Shown here: piece by piece, positions 22,901 through 34,201 of the stretch
Position numbering within the stretch: the first letter of the stretch is position 1
Layout: every line of letters starts with the position of its first letter
Origin: Hyphodiscus hymeniophilus
Taxonomy: Eukaryota; Ascomycota; Leotiomycetes; Helotiales; Hyphodiscaceae
Direction of reading: 5' to 3'
DNA: 64,000 bases
NCBI GenBank assembly: GCA_016508695.1
Contig: VNKQ01000005.1
Location: forward strand, 930,001-994,000
Position numbers and translations under genes: made by a program
Notes under the pieces: generated by a model
Seen by the model: the letters and a program-made list of their open reading frames with translations, nothing else
What the model was told of the DNA's origin: nothing
The model's database searches: none

Positions 22901-25239
22901 TCTCTGCTGGGGGGACGCCTGTCCCAGGATCATCAATTGTACCAGCCAGCTCTGAACCCCCGAGAAAGAAGATTAAGGGTGCAAACGACAGAGATCCAAG
23001 TGACACAGCGTTGGATTCTGGAGGTATCGTAACAGCCGGGCAACCAAAGAAGAAACCGGTCATAGAGAAGCCTGCTCCTCCGCCACCACCACCCGAACCT
23101 CCGAAGGCTATACTATTACCTTGCGCGATCTGCGCACAAATGGAACCTCTTGGAGACCAACATTTGACCTGCAGAGACTGCCGAATGGCGGTGCATCGCA
23201 ACTGTTATGGTGTCGTTGGTGAAAATCGAAGTCCTAGCAAATGGGTGTGCGATATGTGCTCCAACGACAAAAATCCGCAGGTTTCAATTGTATGTACATG
23301 GTTGAGCATTCTTCTCTTATTAGTATGCTAATGATCACAGCAATACAAATGTATGCTTTGCCCTGTGGAGCATACTGAGCAAGATTTTATGGAGCCACCA
23401 AAGACAACTCATAAAAAGAAGTCTGAAAAGGACCGCGAGCGTGATCGTGTTGAACGCGACGGTGCTCAGAAGGTCGCTGATTACTTCCGTAAAAAGCAAG
23501 AAGAGCTCAATAAGCCCCTCAATCCCAGAGAGCCATTGAAGCGCACGGCAAATAACAACTGGGTGCATGTCACCTGTGCAGTGTTCACGCCGGAGGTCAA
23601 GTTTGGCAATGCCAAAGCCATGGAGCCATCGGAAGGCATTCCATCAATACTTTCAGCAAGATATGACGAAGTCTGCAAAGCATGTAAACAAACAGGCGGC
23701 GCATGTGTGTCTTGTCACTCTTGCAAAGCGCCAGGTAATTTATGAATCCCAAATATTTGCATTTGAAGTTGCTAACCGATTCCTGCAGTTCATGTTGAAT
23801 GTGCGCATCAGGCTGGTTATATCCTTGGGTTTGATATTACACCTGTAAAAGGGTCTCGCAGAGATCAAACTGCAATTGTCAATATCAACAGTGAGATCGG
23901 CACCATGTCTGCTGCTGTTTGGTGTAAGGAACATGTACCGACTAAGACAATTGTACATCGTATGTACGATGTCGTGGACGATGCAGGCCTCAACGCATTA
24001 CAGCTCTACGTCCAAAAATTCAAACAAGCAGACCTCACCCTCACAGGTACAGTGCGCAAAGCTACCTTGGTCAATCAGTCTACCAAAGTCCCGAACCCGA
24101 CGTCAGTCACTACCTCGACAAATCGGAAAGCTTCCACGACTACGACGTACAATACCACTCAGACTAGCCGAGGCTCTCTCTCGCACGTGAAGATAGAGGA
24201 GAGTGTTGGAGAAGCTGCGGTTGGTGGTATAACACCTGAGTATAAATGCGTCACTTGTAACGTCGGTGTTAGCCCGAAATGGTGGCCATGCCCGTCTCCT
24301 GTACCACAAATTCCGACAGCGGCTCCCACTGGCCTCGCCATCGCTACGAATGGAGACTATCATATGGATGTCTTCCCACATGCCACCAATCTTGTATCTC
24401 AAGGTCCTACCGGCGAGAATGGTGGAGGGGGCAATATGGCACTTGCGGCAGCTGCGCTACACCAAAACATACGGCAGCCTATGCAAATGCCCATCGTAAC
24501 TGAGTTTCAGTGTCATAAATGTCATTGGAAGAGGATTCGAAAAGAATCTACACCGCCACCTCCGGCACCTCCCGTCCAACGAGAACCATCACGTTCGGCC
24601 ATTCTAGCACCACCAATGGTCAGCGCTCCTGCGTCTGATGCAGATGGGCCACGTCCAATGACCCAGTATGCATGGCCCCCTCCTCCTCCATCGTACCCAC
24701 CATCTGCGTCTTTCGGTAACTGGGCACGATCAGCTCCCCACACTGTTGGTCAAGTCAATCAACTCAACGGAGGCCACTCCTCGCACCCCAACAACGGAAC
24801 AATTTCACAGATCAATGGACAGCTTCCTATGCGACAGCCGATGCAGGGGCCTCCCCCTTCACCGCACGAAACTGGTCATATGAATCAAACTCCAACCAGA
24901 TATTCACATCCACCTTCTCCCCATCGTAGCTTGGGTTCTGCACCCCGGCATATGTCAAACGGTGCTTATACTTCGTTCGCAACAACTCGACCTCCTCCCC
25001 AGCACTTGACCAATGGTGGTCCTCCACCCCGCGCTCCGGAGCGCCCATTCCAGCAACCGAATGCTGTCATGCATCCTCGCCAGCCGTTCGGACCGCCCCA
25101 TGGAAGCCCTCCAGTTCCACGGGACACTTATCCTCCAAGACCGGACTCCAACAATCCGCAAAACAACATTCGACCTAATGACGGGCGTTTGAACGGAGGT
25201 GCGAGCGCAAGCCCGTCCTTGCGAAATTTGCTTTCTTGA
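19937..25239 (+). CDS. snt2: Chromatin reader Snt2 (BAH, PHD, SANT, GATA-type and extended PHD fingers)
   Basis: Exons 19937-20735, 20789-21278, 21327-23289, 23341-23734 and 23789-25239 give 1698 aa. The start is the ATG of MTKDNSRR; the in-frame codon upstream at 19883 is GTG. Order: Ser/Pro-rich N terminus; BAH domain from about residue 255 (DHVYLVCEPPGEPYYLGRI); first PHD (CKRCNKYC to WACGPC, about 421-475); SANT/Myb (ELKKFEDGVSKYG to IVRYYYTWKKT, about 745-790); GATA-type zinc finger (CKFCSTRSSPQWRR with CWRC, about 846-890); second PHD from about 1028; extended PHD to about 1262; a second GATA-like CxxC pair at about 1366; and a Pro-rich tail. Snt2 joins a demethylase-like partner (Ecm5/Lid2 type) and the Rpd3 deacetylase to read H3 tails during stress responses; in filamentous fungi it affects development. 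All introns are 48-54 nt. Confidence 0.95.
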
Positions 25240-25426
25240 TAGTGCCAAAGAAAGATGTATTACTGTAGTTTTTGTTTCATATGTTTGTAATGCTGTACGA
25301 GTGAGCGGGGATGATTTGAAGGTGGGTGCAGGATTGGGCAAAACACAGGGCGGCATTCCATGGGGCGGCATTCCATTGAGCGTGGCGTTTAGAGGTGTGG
25401 ACAAATGTAAACTAGATCATTGACGA

Positions 25427-26536
25427 TCATAGACTATATTGGTAGGAAAATGCATCAAAAATCGCTGTATTCACATAACTGGCGCCCAAAAGCACATGTC
25501 CTCCCTTGCGTCTAAGTGATCGATATCCAAGTCCCTGAGTGTTATTAGTCGCCAAAGTTTGAAAGGGCAGGTTGCACGCTAAGTTACAGTATACCCTCCA
25601 TCGTATCGTCCCTTGAAGACTTTGACATACTCCTTGGCTTTGGAGATTCGAAACAGCGACATCAGCATGCGAGAAGCCATCTTCACCAAAGTCAATCATT
25701 CTCTCGCGGAGCAACCTCAAAGTAACGGCCTTTGCTAGACCACGTCCACGATATTCTTTCTACTATGTTGTCAGTGGTGTGCAGTATCTTCGTTGTATCA
25801 ACGAGTGCCCACCTCGCATTGTAACGTCTTGACCGATCCATCCAGGCCCAGAAATACCCATGCAACGGGCGTTCCGTCTTGTGTAATGATGGCAGCGCTT
25901 GGCAGAGCCTTCATAGATGCTCTGGGAAAATCGTTAGCTTGTGGAGATATCAAAGGGAAGATACACAGACGCTTTGTATGGGATTTCTGTTCTCGACAGA
26001 ACAAGTGGTATGTCTGATGGCTTTACCGTCGAGAATGATAGGCCCTTGACAAGTGGCTTTCCCATCGGCAAGTCATGTGTGCTAAATATATACTTTAAGT
26101 GCTCCTCGGTTTTGAGAGTGACCATTGAGTGCTTTTCCAGAAGTTTGACAATTGTACTATTGAGAGCTCCCACCAAAACAATGCCGGGGGTCTCTCGATG
26201 ATTCTGATATCCCTTCTCAATATCCCGAACAGAGTTGAACAGTTTCAGGATCTGTTGCTCGCACACTTTTTCATCGGCAGGTGTATCTTGATTCTCGATG
26301 GAGCAATAAATCCACATTTCTGTTTCGGGGCCTTTCGAGAAATCCAGAAATGCGACGAGAAAATCTTTCCCTGGTGAGCCTGTGTCGAAAGTGGATAAGA
26401 CATGCGTGTTTGGGGTTTGGCTGACTTGCACGAATTGCAACCTCCTCAATAATGGGAGGGAATAAGGCAAATGCTTTGTAAGAGCCTGTAGCACTTGCTC
26501 TGTTGGTTCTGCATTATCGAAGATCTTGTCTTCCAT
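25427..26536 (-). CDS. GNAT-family N-acetyltransferase (FR47-like)
   Basis: Exons 25971-26536, 25813-25921 and 25427-25759 on the minus strand give about 335 aa. The start is the ATG of MEDKIFDN. The second half carries the acetyl-CoA-binding motif A, EYRGRGLAKAV (about residues 227-237), preceded by the beta strand TPVAWVFLGLDGSVKTLQCE and followed by HADVAVSN, as in fungal FR47-like acyltransferases. The N-terminal half is family-typical but of unknown role. Substrate unknown. Intron 1 uses a GTCTGT donor, chosen because the join gives IPYKAASMKALPSAAI in register with the family. The extreme C terminus after WRVYCNL is uncertain: the frame stays open to 25427, but the last 50 or so residues look unlike the family and the true end may be earlier through an unseen intron. 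Confidence 0.82.
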
Positions 26537-28129
26537 CTTAGCATCTAACGGTACTTTGCCTTCGTCAACTGTGGCCGAAGTGCTTTTCGAGCCTCCTGTG
26601 GGGGAGGAATGTATTACTTGCGGTTTAGGAAGAGACTTCGGACGGACGACTCGTTACATCAGCGCTCGGAGTTCGAGCGCGGCGCAAAATGGCGCGTGCG
26701 AAAATGACACAGTGTTTGCTGCCCCTCTCACATTATCTTGCTTTCGCATCGTGTTCAGATAGAGTTGACTAGGTAGCAAGTTTGTTCCTTGTAAAAGCCT
26801 GGCTCCCGAGACCCTTCTTGAGGCAGATGGAGCACATCATTTTCCATTAAATATCTCGGATACGGAGCAGCCTCGGGTACGGTAGTAGCCCCTGAAGGTC
26901 TTGAAGTTCGCAGGACAAGTGACCACTTTGAAGACAACAAACCGAGTGATTCAGATTCATACTGAACATGCGCTGGAGACACGCTGGAGACGGCTTCAAC
27001 AATAAGAAAATATATGCCAAAGACCGTCCAAGGCTCGCCTCGCCATGGCATGAGATGGAACATCAATCGTTCGAACGGAGTTGCAGACTCGCAGTCACAG
27101 GCCATTATTTCCACTCCGTAACCGTTCTATGATTTTAAGCACACAAGATTGTTCACTTGAATATTCGAAACCGTACAATGCCATCAGACTATATTTCCAG
27201 GCCTATTTCGCCCCATCACCAACAATATCATCTTTTTCCATCTACCTCTCCTCCTTTCCGGTACCTCCTACGCAATGAAACTTGCCTAGATTCTGATTCT
27301 TCAGGATTCTGCGACCTGCAAGGGAAGAGAAAATGAAGTGCAAAATCAGCCGGGTGAAAGCTGTCTGAGCTATGGGCTTCCAATGAGTCTGCAGATGCTC
27401 TGCAGTCACTCCCTGACTTTCGAGAGCCAGATTTCAAAGTCGGTATTATTCAATGAGATAACAGCAAAGGTTGATGAAGAGATCTCGCGAGCTGTGTACT
27501 TTCCAGGCATGTCTAAGGAGTCCAAAGCTAAGTAGGTATCCACATAGTAAGGTCACCAGAGTAAGGTCACCCTCAGAAGCTGACTGACGTTCTATTCAGC
27601 TTAGAATCTATGTGTGCTCTGTCTGCGAATATTCGTGCGCTTGGCAATTGTATACGTACATTGCTGGGGGTCTTGCGTGACTTGGTGAACTGTTTTGAAC
27701 CTAAAATGGGCATTTTTTGTTTGCGACGAGTTTGGACTCGCCTCTTGAATGCACCAAAAACGCTTCCATGGATTGCCTTCGTCTTGACTTGAATTTTAAC
27801 ATCTGAAACTTAGAGCCCTTCACAGCAAGGTTCTAGCAGTACCTATACGTCTGGACGATGTACTAATGGCTTGGGAAACTGCGACGCTAAATACCACAGT
27901 TTCCTGGACCTTCGTACCTTTTTGCCAGTTGAGCCTCGACTCAGCCATATAATGTCTACAGGGTTCGAGATACAATTGGTTGCCACTGGGTAGACCCTTT
28001 TTTTGGTGAGTATGCTACTATTCCCTTGTGTTCAACAGATTTAGGGCCCATTCAATGAGATGTTTCAGCACTTCAAGCTCATGGTTCCGAGACCAGCTGG
28101 TACAAGTCACATCCGCCATCCCTCCCCCT
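26537..28129. other. Intergenic region without recognised gene
   Basis: About 1.6 kb. Several open frames (for example minus 26755-27105 and plus 27338-27535) lack recognisable products, and some begin only at non-ATG codons. It includes the promoter of the GNAT gene and the 3' flank of the next gene. Confidence 0.5.
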
Positions 28130-28908
28130 CTAAGGTAGGTAGACCGCCTTGAATGGAACATGCGTGACCTCAGCACCCCCGTTCTTCTCCATCAGCAACC
28201 CGACAGTCTTCTTAAACAGCTCCGTCTCCCTGAAATCCATATGCGCCTCCTTACTATCCCATCCAATAAAGAGAACAATCGCGTTTCCAGGCCTGACATC
28301 ATCCTTCCCAACATCCTTATGCCTCACGACTTTCTCCATAACATCTCCATAGAAAAGGCCGTGGTAAGCTATGGGCCTCTCATTTTCTAGAGCAGCTGCA
28401 AACTTCTCGACATTTTGCAGCATACCCGGTTCTACATCGTAAAATGTGGCGACTTCCATGACGGGTGCAGCATCTAGCAATTTGGTGTCGGGTTGGGTGA
28501 TGTGGTGAAATTGGACTCCTTCTATCAGGGAACCAAGACTTTTGTTAAATTGTCCATAGAATGGATCGGCGATGAATTTGAGGTGGCTGTCTTTGCTATC
28601 CCAATCGTGTAGCCTTTTAGATCGAGAAAATACAAAGGCACTAGAGACATACCAATCACGAAATACAGGAGGGTTGGATCCTCGAGCTGGCGTCCGTAGT
28701 AGCACCTCTGGAAACCACCCTGAGACGAAACCGTTGCTAGGGCATCTTGCTGCAAATAATCAACACGCACCCGGTCTCCAATGGTTTTAAGTCTTAGGGG
28801 AGAATTTACCCAAGTTTTGGCTTCCGGACTTGGGCCTTCGAGATCAACACCGGGCTTCAAAGTGACTGAAGATTCATCGGTCAGCAATACCTCAACTAGA
28901 AAAGTCAC
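28130..28908 (-). CDS. Two-lobed dimeric alpha/beta-barrel (ABM-like) protein, 5' end unresolved
   Basis: Minus-strand exons: 28810 up to at least 28908, 28667-28749 and 28130-28613. The introns are 28750-28809 (GTAAAT-CAG) and 28614-28666 (GTATTT-AAG). The first visible exon has no in-frame ATG; the frame is open back to 29023, so a short start exon upstream is missing from this model. The product carries two related halves, each with a WDSK(D/E)xH signature: HDWDSKDSHLKF and IGWDSKEAHMDF. Such tandem ferredoxin-like lobes occur in fungal antibiotic-biosynthesis-monooxygenase-like and stress-responsive barrel proteins. An LKPGVDLEGPSPEAKTW start region is typical of the first lobe. Enzymatic activity cannot be claimed. 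Confidence 0.72.
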
Positions 28909-29513
28909 TTGATTGGATTCTACGAGTCTCAGATTCGATAGGTGTTGTTCCGATACGGAAACATCGGAAGGACAGCCCGTAAACTGGACTGCTAAGAACC
29001 CCGAATCGGAATGAGGAGGTAATTACTGTAGGCTATTTCAGTTGCCGGTGTTGCCATCGTACCTGTGATGTCGGAGTTGACTTCAGTTGAAGATATGCAA
29101 AGAAAGAAATTCGAATCTGTATCAAGGTTAAGCTGTTGATGAAAGCTGGTGGACGTCCGTAGGTGGGGACTTCGGCAACTGAGGTGGACATGCTCCGGCT
29201 AATTAGCGAGCGATTAGTGCCCTGGTGTGAGCTCCTTAACTCTTGTCATATGAGCCAGTTAGCCAACGTTTTCATCGAGACAATGTTCCGCTGACTGCGC
29301 ACAGAGGAGAAAAGTGCCAGGTCAATATTCAAAGCGAAAGCTGAATCATTCGATTTAAGTGATTAATACACCCTTCTGGTCCTATTTGCTTTACTTAGCA
29401 AAGAAGTAGAGGCTCATCCCAATTTTAGTCATCCTTTTGCCTCATGTACGCTTTGCTAACAGACAGCCTTCGATGATGATCGGGAATTATGAAACCATAA
29501 CGTCACGAAAGAA
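28909..29513. other. Intergenic region upstream of the two-lobed barrel gene
   Basis: Probably includes the missing start exon and promoter of that gene (the minus-strand frame is open to about 29023) and the 3' UTR of the KH-domain gene. Nothing else was recognised. Confidence 0.5.
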
Positions 29514-31049
29514 TCAAATGCGGTGTTTCTCGCTCTCTGCCAATTGTTAGCACAGTCACAAACCTCCAGGACACCTGGACTCACCCAATCGGCTATATAG
29601 CATATAAAGAGCCATTTGATTGCACTCCGCAGTTCCAGTAATCGTAACCAACCTTTCATTGCTGTTATCTTGGGGCTCGTTGATTTTTATGACACTGCCA
29701 CTGAGCTGTCTGATCTCGTTGATCTTCGCACCACCCTTGCCTATGATTGCTCCAACCATGTCATTAGGAATGAAGATCTGCTGAGTCAATGGTTGGCCGG
29801 GAACAAGACCTTGCATCGGTTGAGCAGGAGGTCCAGCATGATTCTGAGGCATAGCATGGCCGGCTTGCTGTGGCTGCTGAGGTCCAACACCCCCGTAGCC
29901 TCCTCCTCCAACAGCTGGCGATCCGCCATAGTGCATGGGTACCGCTGGCTGCTGCTGAGGAGGTTGACCCTGGGCATATGGTTGGCTATATGCGATGCCA
30001 GGGGTTTGGTGACCGCGTTCAACACGACGGTGATGCTCAGGATGTCCGTAACTTCCACCGGCAGGTTGAGGAACATATGGTACAACTTGCATACCGCCAG
30101 GGACTACTCCCGCCGGGCCACCGCTTCGAGAAGCATATGCAGATGCCGCGGGACCTCCGAATCTCTCCGAAAGCTGCTCGAAAAGAGTGCTACCGACATA
30201 GTAGGTTGCTATATGAACGGCATCCGCAACTCCAAGTACGACAAGGGAGCGTTCAGTGGATAGGGGAAGACAGGAATCGGAAGCATTGAGACGAGCTCCT
30301 GAAGCTTCTTGAATCTCCCGAATCCTGACACCACCTTTACCAATGATGGAACCAATCAAGATGTGGGGAATGAGGAGGCGGAGAGGATATGTCTTTGATT
30401 GTGCGTCGGAAGGAGACTCAAGTGGCTCATTATTGAGTGTTCGAATGATAAGACCGAATGCCTGGCGAAACATCAGCCCGCTGTTTCTTTCGGGAAAGAA
30501 CGATGAACATACCTTTGCTGCCGCATCAACAACACCGCTGACGGTGAGGATTCTTTCTACCGCTCCCTTCTGGTAGTCACTGACAGTGCACTTCGCGCCA
30601 GACATCTTGCGAATCAAAGAAACATTCTCGCCTCCCTTTCCAATGACAGTGGCTGCTTCCGCACTGGTGATGACAGCTCGAATATGAATCCAGCCACTTT
30701 CATCATGCTGTTGAGTGGGGGTCGGAGCAGTCTGGGCACGAGACGAGTTGCCAGTGCTTTCAATTGAGCGTGATCCATCTCTGCCAAGCGGAGCATCAGG
30801 AACAAGTGTATCACCTTGCTCATCCTTCACTTCGAACTTGGCTCCGCTGGTCGATTCCGTGGTATCGTCATTTGATCCATTAGTAGGGACTTCTGGGGTA
30901 GATCTTTGCTCTTCATTTTCGATTCTGACGATCTTATTGAGGGCCGGGCGTTTGGCTTCAGGTTGATCGTTGGGAGCCGAAGGTGATGAAGGGTCTTCGA
31001 GAGGACGCTTGGTCGACTGAGTAGGAGCTGCTGTGGGTGAGGCAGACAT
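29514..31049 (-). CDS. Triple-KH-domain RNA-binding protein (PCBP/Rnc1/Pbp2-like)
   Basis: Exons 30513-31049, 29585-30461 and 29514-29536 (minus) give 478 aa. Three KH domains are visible from their GKGG loops: VIGKGGENV (about residues 135-143), IIGKGGVRI (about 215-223) and IIGKGGAKI (about 419-427). A Gly/Pro/Gln-rich linker separates KH2 and KH3, and an acidic Ser/Thr-rich region precedes KH1. The tiny last exon encodes ESEKHRI, a family-typical end. Proteins of this type bind C-rich RNA and regulate mRNA stability, and in yeast associate with the poly(A)-binding protein. Intron 1 (30462-30512) is 51 nt, a multiple of three with no stop codon, so its retention would add 17 residues between KH1 and KH2. 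Confidence 0.94.
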
Positions 31050-31974
31050 AATGCTTCCTATTGGTTAATCTCTTCAATCAAGGTGGAAAAGCGGTCGGGG
31101 AAGAGGAGGCCGAGAACGAGTTTGGATTTGGATTGATCGTTATGTACACCAGGGAGTCTTCGAAGGAAAACGTGCTGGTGTTGGTGTTCGGATGGGGGAG
31201 AGCGTGTGCTTGAACGAGGGGGTTGTTGAGAAGAGAATTGCTGCAGATGGGAGTCAAGCAGCAAGATGTGTGTCTTGAGAGGGGATCTGGAGACTGTAGG
31301 ATTGTGTAGGAGGGAGGTGAGGGTGAGGAGGGCGGTAAAGGACGTGAATTTGGCTGATGAAGAGTCGTCTGGGGGAGAAAGCAGCAGTATTAGAGACCTA
31401 TTCTCAAACCTTGTGGGAGTTCCGCCAACGACTACCGAGCTTATCGTTGTCTCTCGATGTGCCCTGGTTGGTTTGATGATCGAGCTGCTGATGTTGTTTT
31501 GAAGATGGAGAGGCAGGGTGTAGGTGTTGTGTTTCGCATTCAGCAGTTTTTGGTCGTGTCGTTGTCGCAAACAATGAAGCGCTCGCTCGCTCGCAGCTGA
31601 CTTGAGGGGAGGGGAGCTTGCAGTAGATCCGTGGCGGGCCTCGCTGCGAATTACACGAAGTGAGTATAAGGCACCCTTCGAAGTGAGTGAGCTGAATTTA
31701 GGAGGTCAATATGGGAGATCGCACAGCCTGCTTTCAGAGCTGGTCCCAAGGGCAAAAACGCGCGCAGACAGGCAGGCTAACTAACCCTCATGCAGCTACC
31801 GCAGGGCGGGGAGTTGGGGCAGAAAACACGTCTAGAATGGAGGGGAGGGGGATCTCTATTACAATTTCTGATAATTACTAAAGAAAGGCCCTTGGAAGTC
31901 TTTGATAGCGCTTCTTGTGAGTGAGACTGCGGAATTATACCTGTCATTTGCCTCAGCAAACCACCTAGGCAATC
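31050..31974. other. Divergent promoter region between the KH-protein gene and the coiled-coil gene
   Basis: The first 0.5 kb is purine-rich on the plus strand (pyrimidine-rich in the sense of the KH gene) and probably its long 5' leader. The open frame at minus 31058-31570 looks like such a leader rather than a gene. The rest should hold the promoters. Confidence 0.5.
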
Positions 31975-33137
31975 ATGGACAGCCCCCAGCTGCCCCGTGC
32001 TGCGTCCTCACATACAACGCGTCTGGACCAAACGCTGAAGGCATTGCAAGACAGAGTCAAGGAACAAGAAGCTGTGCTTGAGCAAGTAAGCTCGCAACTC
32101 TAATGCAACAGTCTCTCGTCTAACCCTTCCGTAGCTTCGACAAACCACGTCTGAACAGCCTATTTCCCGTCTTCAACAAACACGCTCTCTCAGCGCTACA
32201 TACGAGACACTGATCCTGCAAGATCCATATCTGCCCCCGCCCGATTTTCCTCTCCCGGCGCTCCTAGCCCTTCAAAGCACCCAGAAATGCATCGAAGAAA
32301 CGGCAGATTGCATAGTCAGCACCGAGCTCGAGCTGAAGAAGACCCAACAGCGGTTGGAGGAAGAACAGTCCGACTTGAACGATGCTAAGCTCATTTATGC
32401 CAGTATTGGATTACGGAGCTCCTCACTGCATGAGGATATTGAGAAGCGATCACAAAGATCTCCAGGTCAGATGGCTAGGGAGATGCTACACGAAATGAAG
32501 GAAAAAAAGACACTTTACGACCGCGAGACTGGAAAGTTGGTCAAAGCATTCAATGCATTCATTGATAAACAACTGGCGCCAATGCTTGCTGCTGAAGAGT
32601 TAGGAGGTCCTATTGTTGGGGAAAACTTGGATGTTGACGAAAACATGCTTGAAGTTGGATTTAACTTTCATGGAAAAGCAAAGAGGGCGAATAATGGGAC
32701 AAGTGATGACAGTCGTCAACGACGCATTGATGAGATCTGGGGTCCGTGGCCCGAGGGAAGTGGAAAGACCAAGGGGCGATGGGACGAGAAACGTGCCGCG
32801 GCTGCGGAGATGAGAGATTTGACAGAACAATTGCTTAATAGTCTTGTGGCCGTGGATGGCAGTGGGCCAGGGGCATATGTTGAATTAGAGAGAGAGTCGG
32901 CTGCTGCACGTTTTCTTGTCAGATCGAAGGTTGCACAATTTCACTCGAAGGATGCCAGGAAAATACGACTTCTTGATTTCGGAGGTGAGCTGGAGAATTA
33001 ATTTTTCCTGTTGTGTGGGTTGTGTATATCTACATGCTTTTGTGGAGCAAAATGCTTTGTTAGATGGCAAGCTGTTCATTGAGCGCCTTGAGGGGGAGCC
33101 GGAGGAAAAGCAAAGACCTGCACTGCCGTTCTTCTGA
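31975..33137 (+). CDS. Coiled-coil protein, possibly kinetochore CENP-K/Sim4-like
   Basis: Exons 31975-32085, 32135-32984 and 33064-33137 give 344 aa. The first join (GTAAGC donor, TAG acceptor) gives KALQDRVKEQEAVLEQ followed by LRQTTSEQ. The second (GTGAGC donor, TAG acceptor) replaces a short read-through end with a tail finishing ALPFF. Heptad-like stretches cover residues about 18-45 and 80-120 (LELKKTQQRLEEEQSDLNDAK), and another helical region includes RWDEKRAAAAEMRDLTEQLLNSL. Charge pattern, length and helix content resemble the CENP-K/Sim4 component of the inner kinetochore, but I do not recognise a decisive motif. The gene is well supported; the function is a guess. Confidence 0.8.
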
Positions 33138-33574
33138 GGTTGGGCAAGAGGAGCTATTATGATTAGTGCTTTCGGGCAAGAACAGCTGAGTCTTACACAC
33201 CTACATAGTCAAATGGTCGGCAAGATTTAATTCAGATACTTTGAGATCGGATGTCTTCTAGTATCCCTCAAGACCGAAGAGCAGCAAGAGTCGCGATGCA
33301 TCCGGGTAAAGATGGTGACACAATTTGACAATACAGTAGAGATGTCTGAAAGACATCTACTGACGTCGGTAAACTTAGGCCCAACATCAGCACTAGCTAC
33401 CTACAGTACCTCTGCAGGTGGGTCGGTATTGGTACTGTTGCATTCTTCGCATCATTCTTGGTGTTTGTTCTCCGTCTCGACGGCTCCTACAAACAAGTTG
33501 CTACAGTCCTGTCTGTCTACCTGGGCGCACTTGGAGTTCAATTCGGATATCGACCCTTAAACCTCGGAGTGGAC
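33138..33574. other. Intergenic / 5' leader of the four-TM protein gene
   Basis: The frame of the next gene is open back to 33458 but only from a TTG codon. Translation most likely starts at the ATG at 33575. No other feature was recognised. Confidence 0.5.
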
Positions 33575-34201
33575 ATGGCGCATATCCCGCGCTTTTACCG
33601 GGTCTTTTTCCTTTACGCTGATCCCCTCATCTGCCTCTCAGGAATATACTTTTTCTTCTTCGATCACTACACCTACATTCAGAACGGTGTCCCCAGCGGC
33701 TTATCCTCTCAAATGACGAGCCCCGCCAGTCTATCACCTCTTGTGAAGCATCTTATCACGGCTCTAGGCTCTTACTCCCTTTTCGTCTTCGTCATGCAGA
33801 TAATGCTGCTCCACCAATTCAAAGATGCTCCCCAGGGTCTCAATGTCAAAATATGGCGCATCGTTCAGCTCGGTATTTTGCTGATTGATCTTGGTCTCTT
33901 TTATGGGACTTATGTCACGGATCCGAAGGCTGCATTTGACTTTGGGCGATGGGAGAGTGGGGATTGGACGAATAATGGCATTTTGGCGATGGTGGTCTTG
34001 ATTAGAAGTGCGTTTTTGATCGGACTTGGAGGAGTTGGCTCTGAGTGGGTGCTCGAAGGCTCGAGAAGACCTCAGAATTCAGTTCTTAAGACCGTCGGAT
34101 TGCGTGTAGAGTCAAATGATTCGCATCTTCCGATATCGCCCATCGCTGCTCCAACACCAGCTGCTACACAAACCACAGCTACTACTATTCAAGCCCCATA
34201 A
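33575..34201 (+). CDS. Four-transmembrane protein (DUF7704-like)
   Basis: A single exon of 208 aa starting MAHIPRFYRVFFLY. Hydrophobic segments at about residues 8-28 (YADPLICLSGIYFFFF), 60-82 (SYSLFVFVMQIMLL), 93-112 (IVQLGILLIDLGLFYGTYV) and 133-152 (ILAMVVLIRSAFLIGLG) predict four membrane helices. The motif FGRWESGDWTNNG lies between helices 3 and 4. A Pro/Thr/Ala-rich cytosolic-type tail follows. The layout (IPRxYRxFFxYxDP start, TDP and W-N-NG loop) matches a widespread uncharacterised fungal membrane family. No biochemical role is known to me. Confidence 0.83.
   Translation: MAHIPRFYRVFFLYADPLICLSGIYFFFFDHYTYIQNGVPSGLSSQMTSPASLSPLVKHLITALGSYSLFVFVMQIMLLHQFKDAPQGLNVKIWRIVQLGILLIDLGLFYGTYVTDPKAAFDFGRWESGDWTNNGILAMVVLIRSAFLIGLGGVGSEWVLEGSRRPQNSVLKTVGLRVESNDSHLPISPIAAPTPAATQTTATTIQAP

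Noticed and set aside
26755..27105. Minus-strand frame of about 117 codons
   Set aside because: The longest version starts at GTG, no family features are visible, and flanking sequence gives no exon partners.
31058..31570. Minus-strand frame of 170 codons upstream of the KH gene
   Set aside because: Looks like the low-complexity Ser/Thr/Pro translation of a pyrimidine-rich 5' leader.
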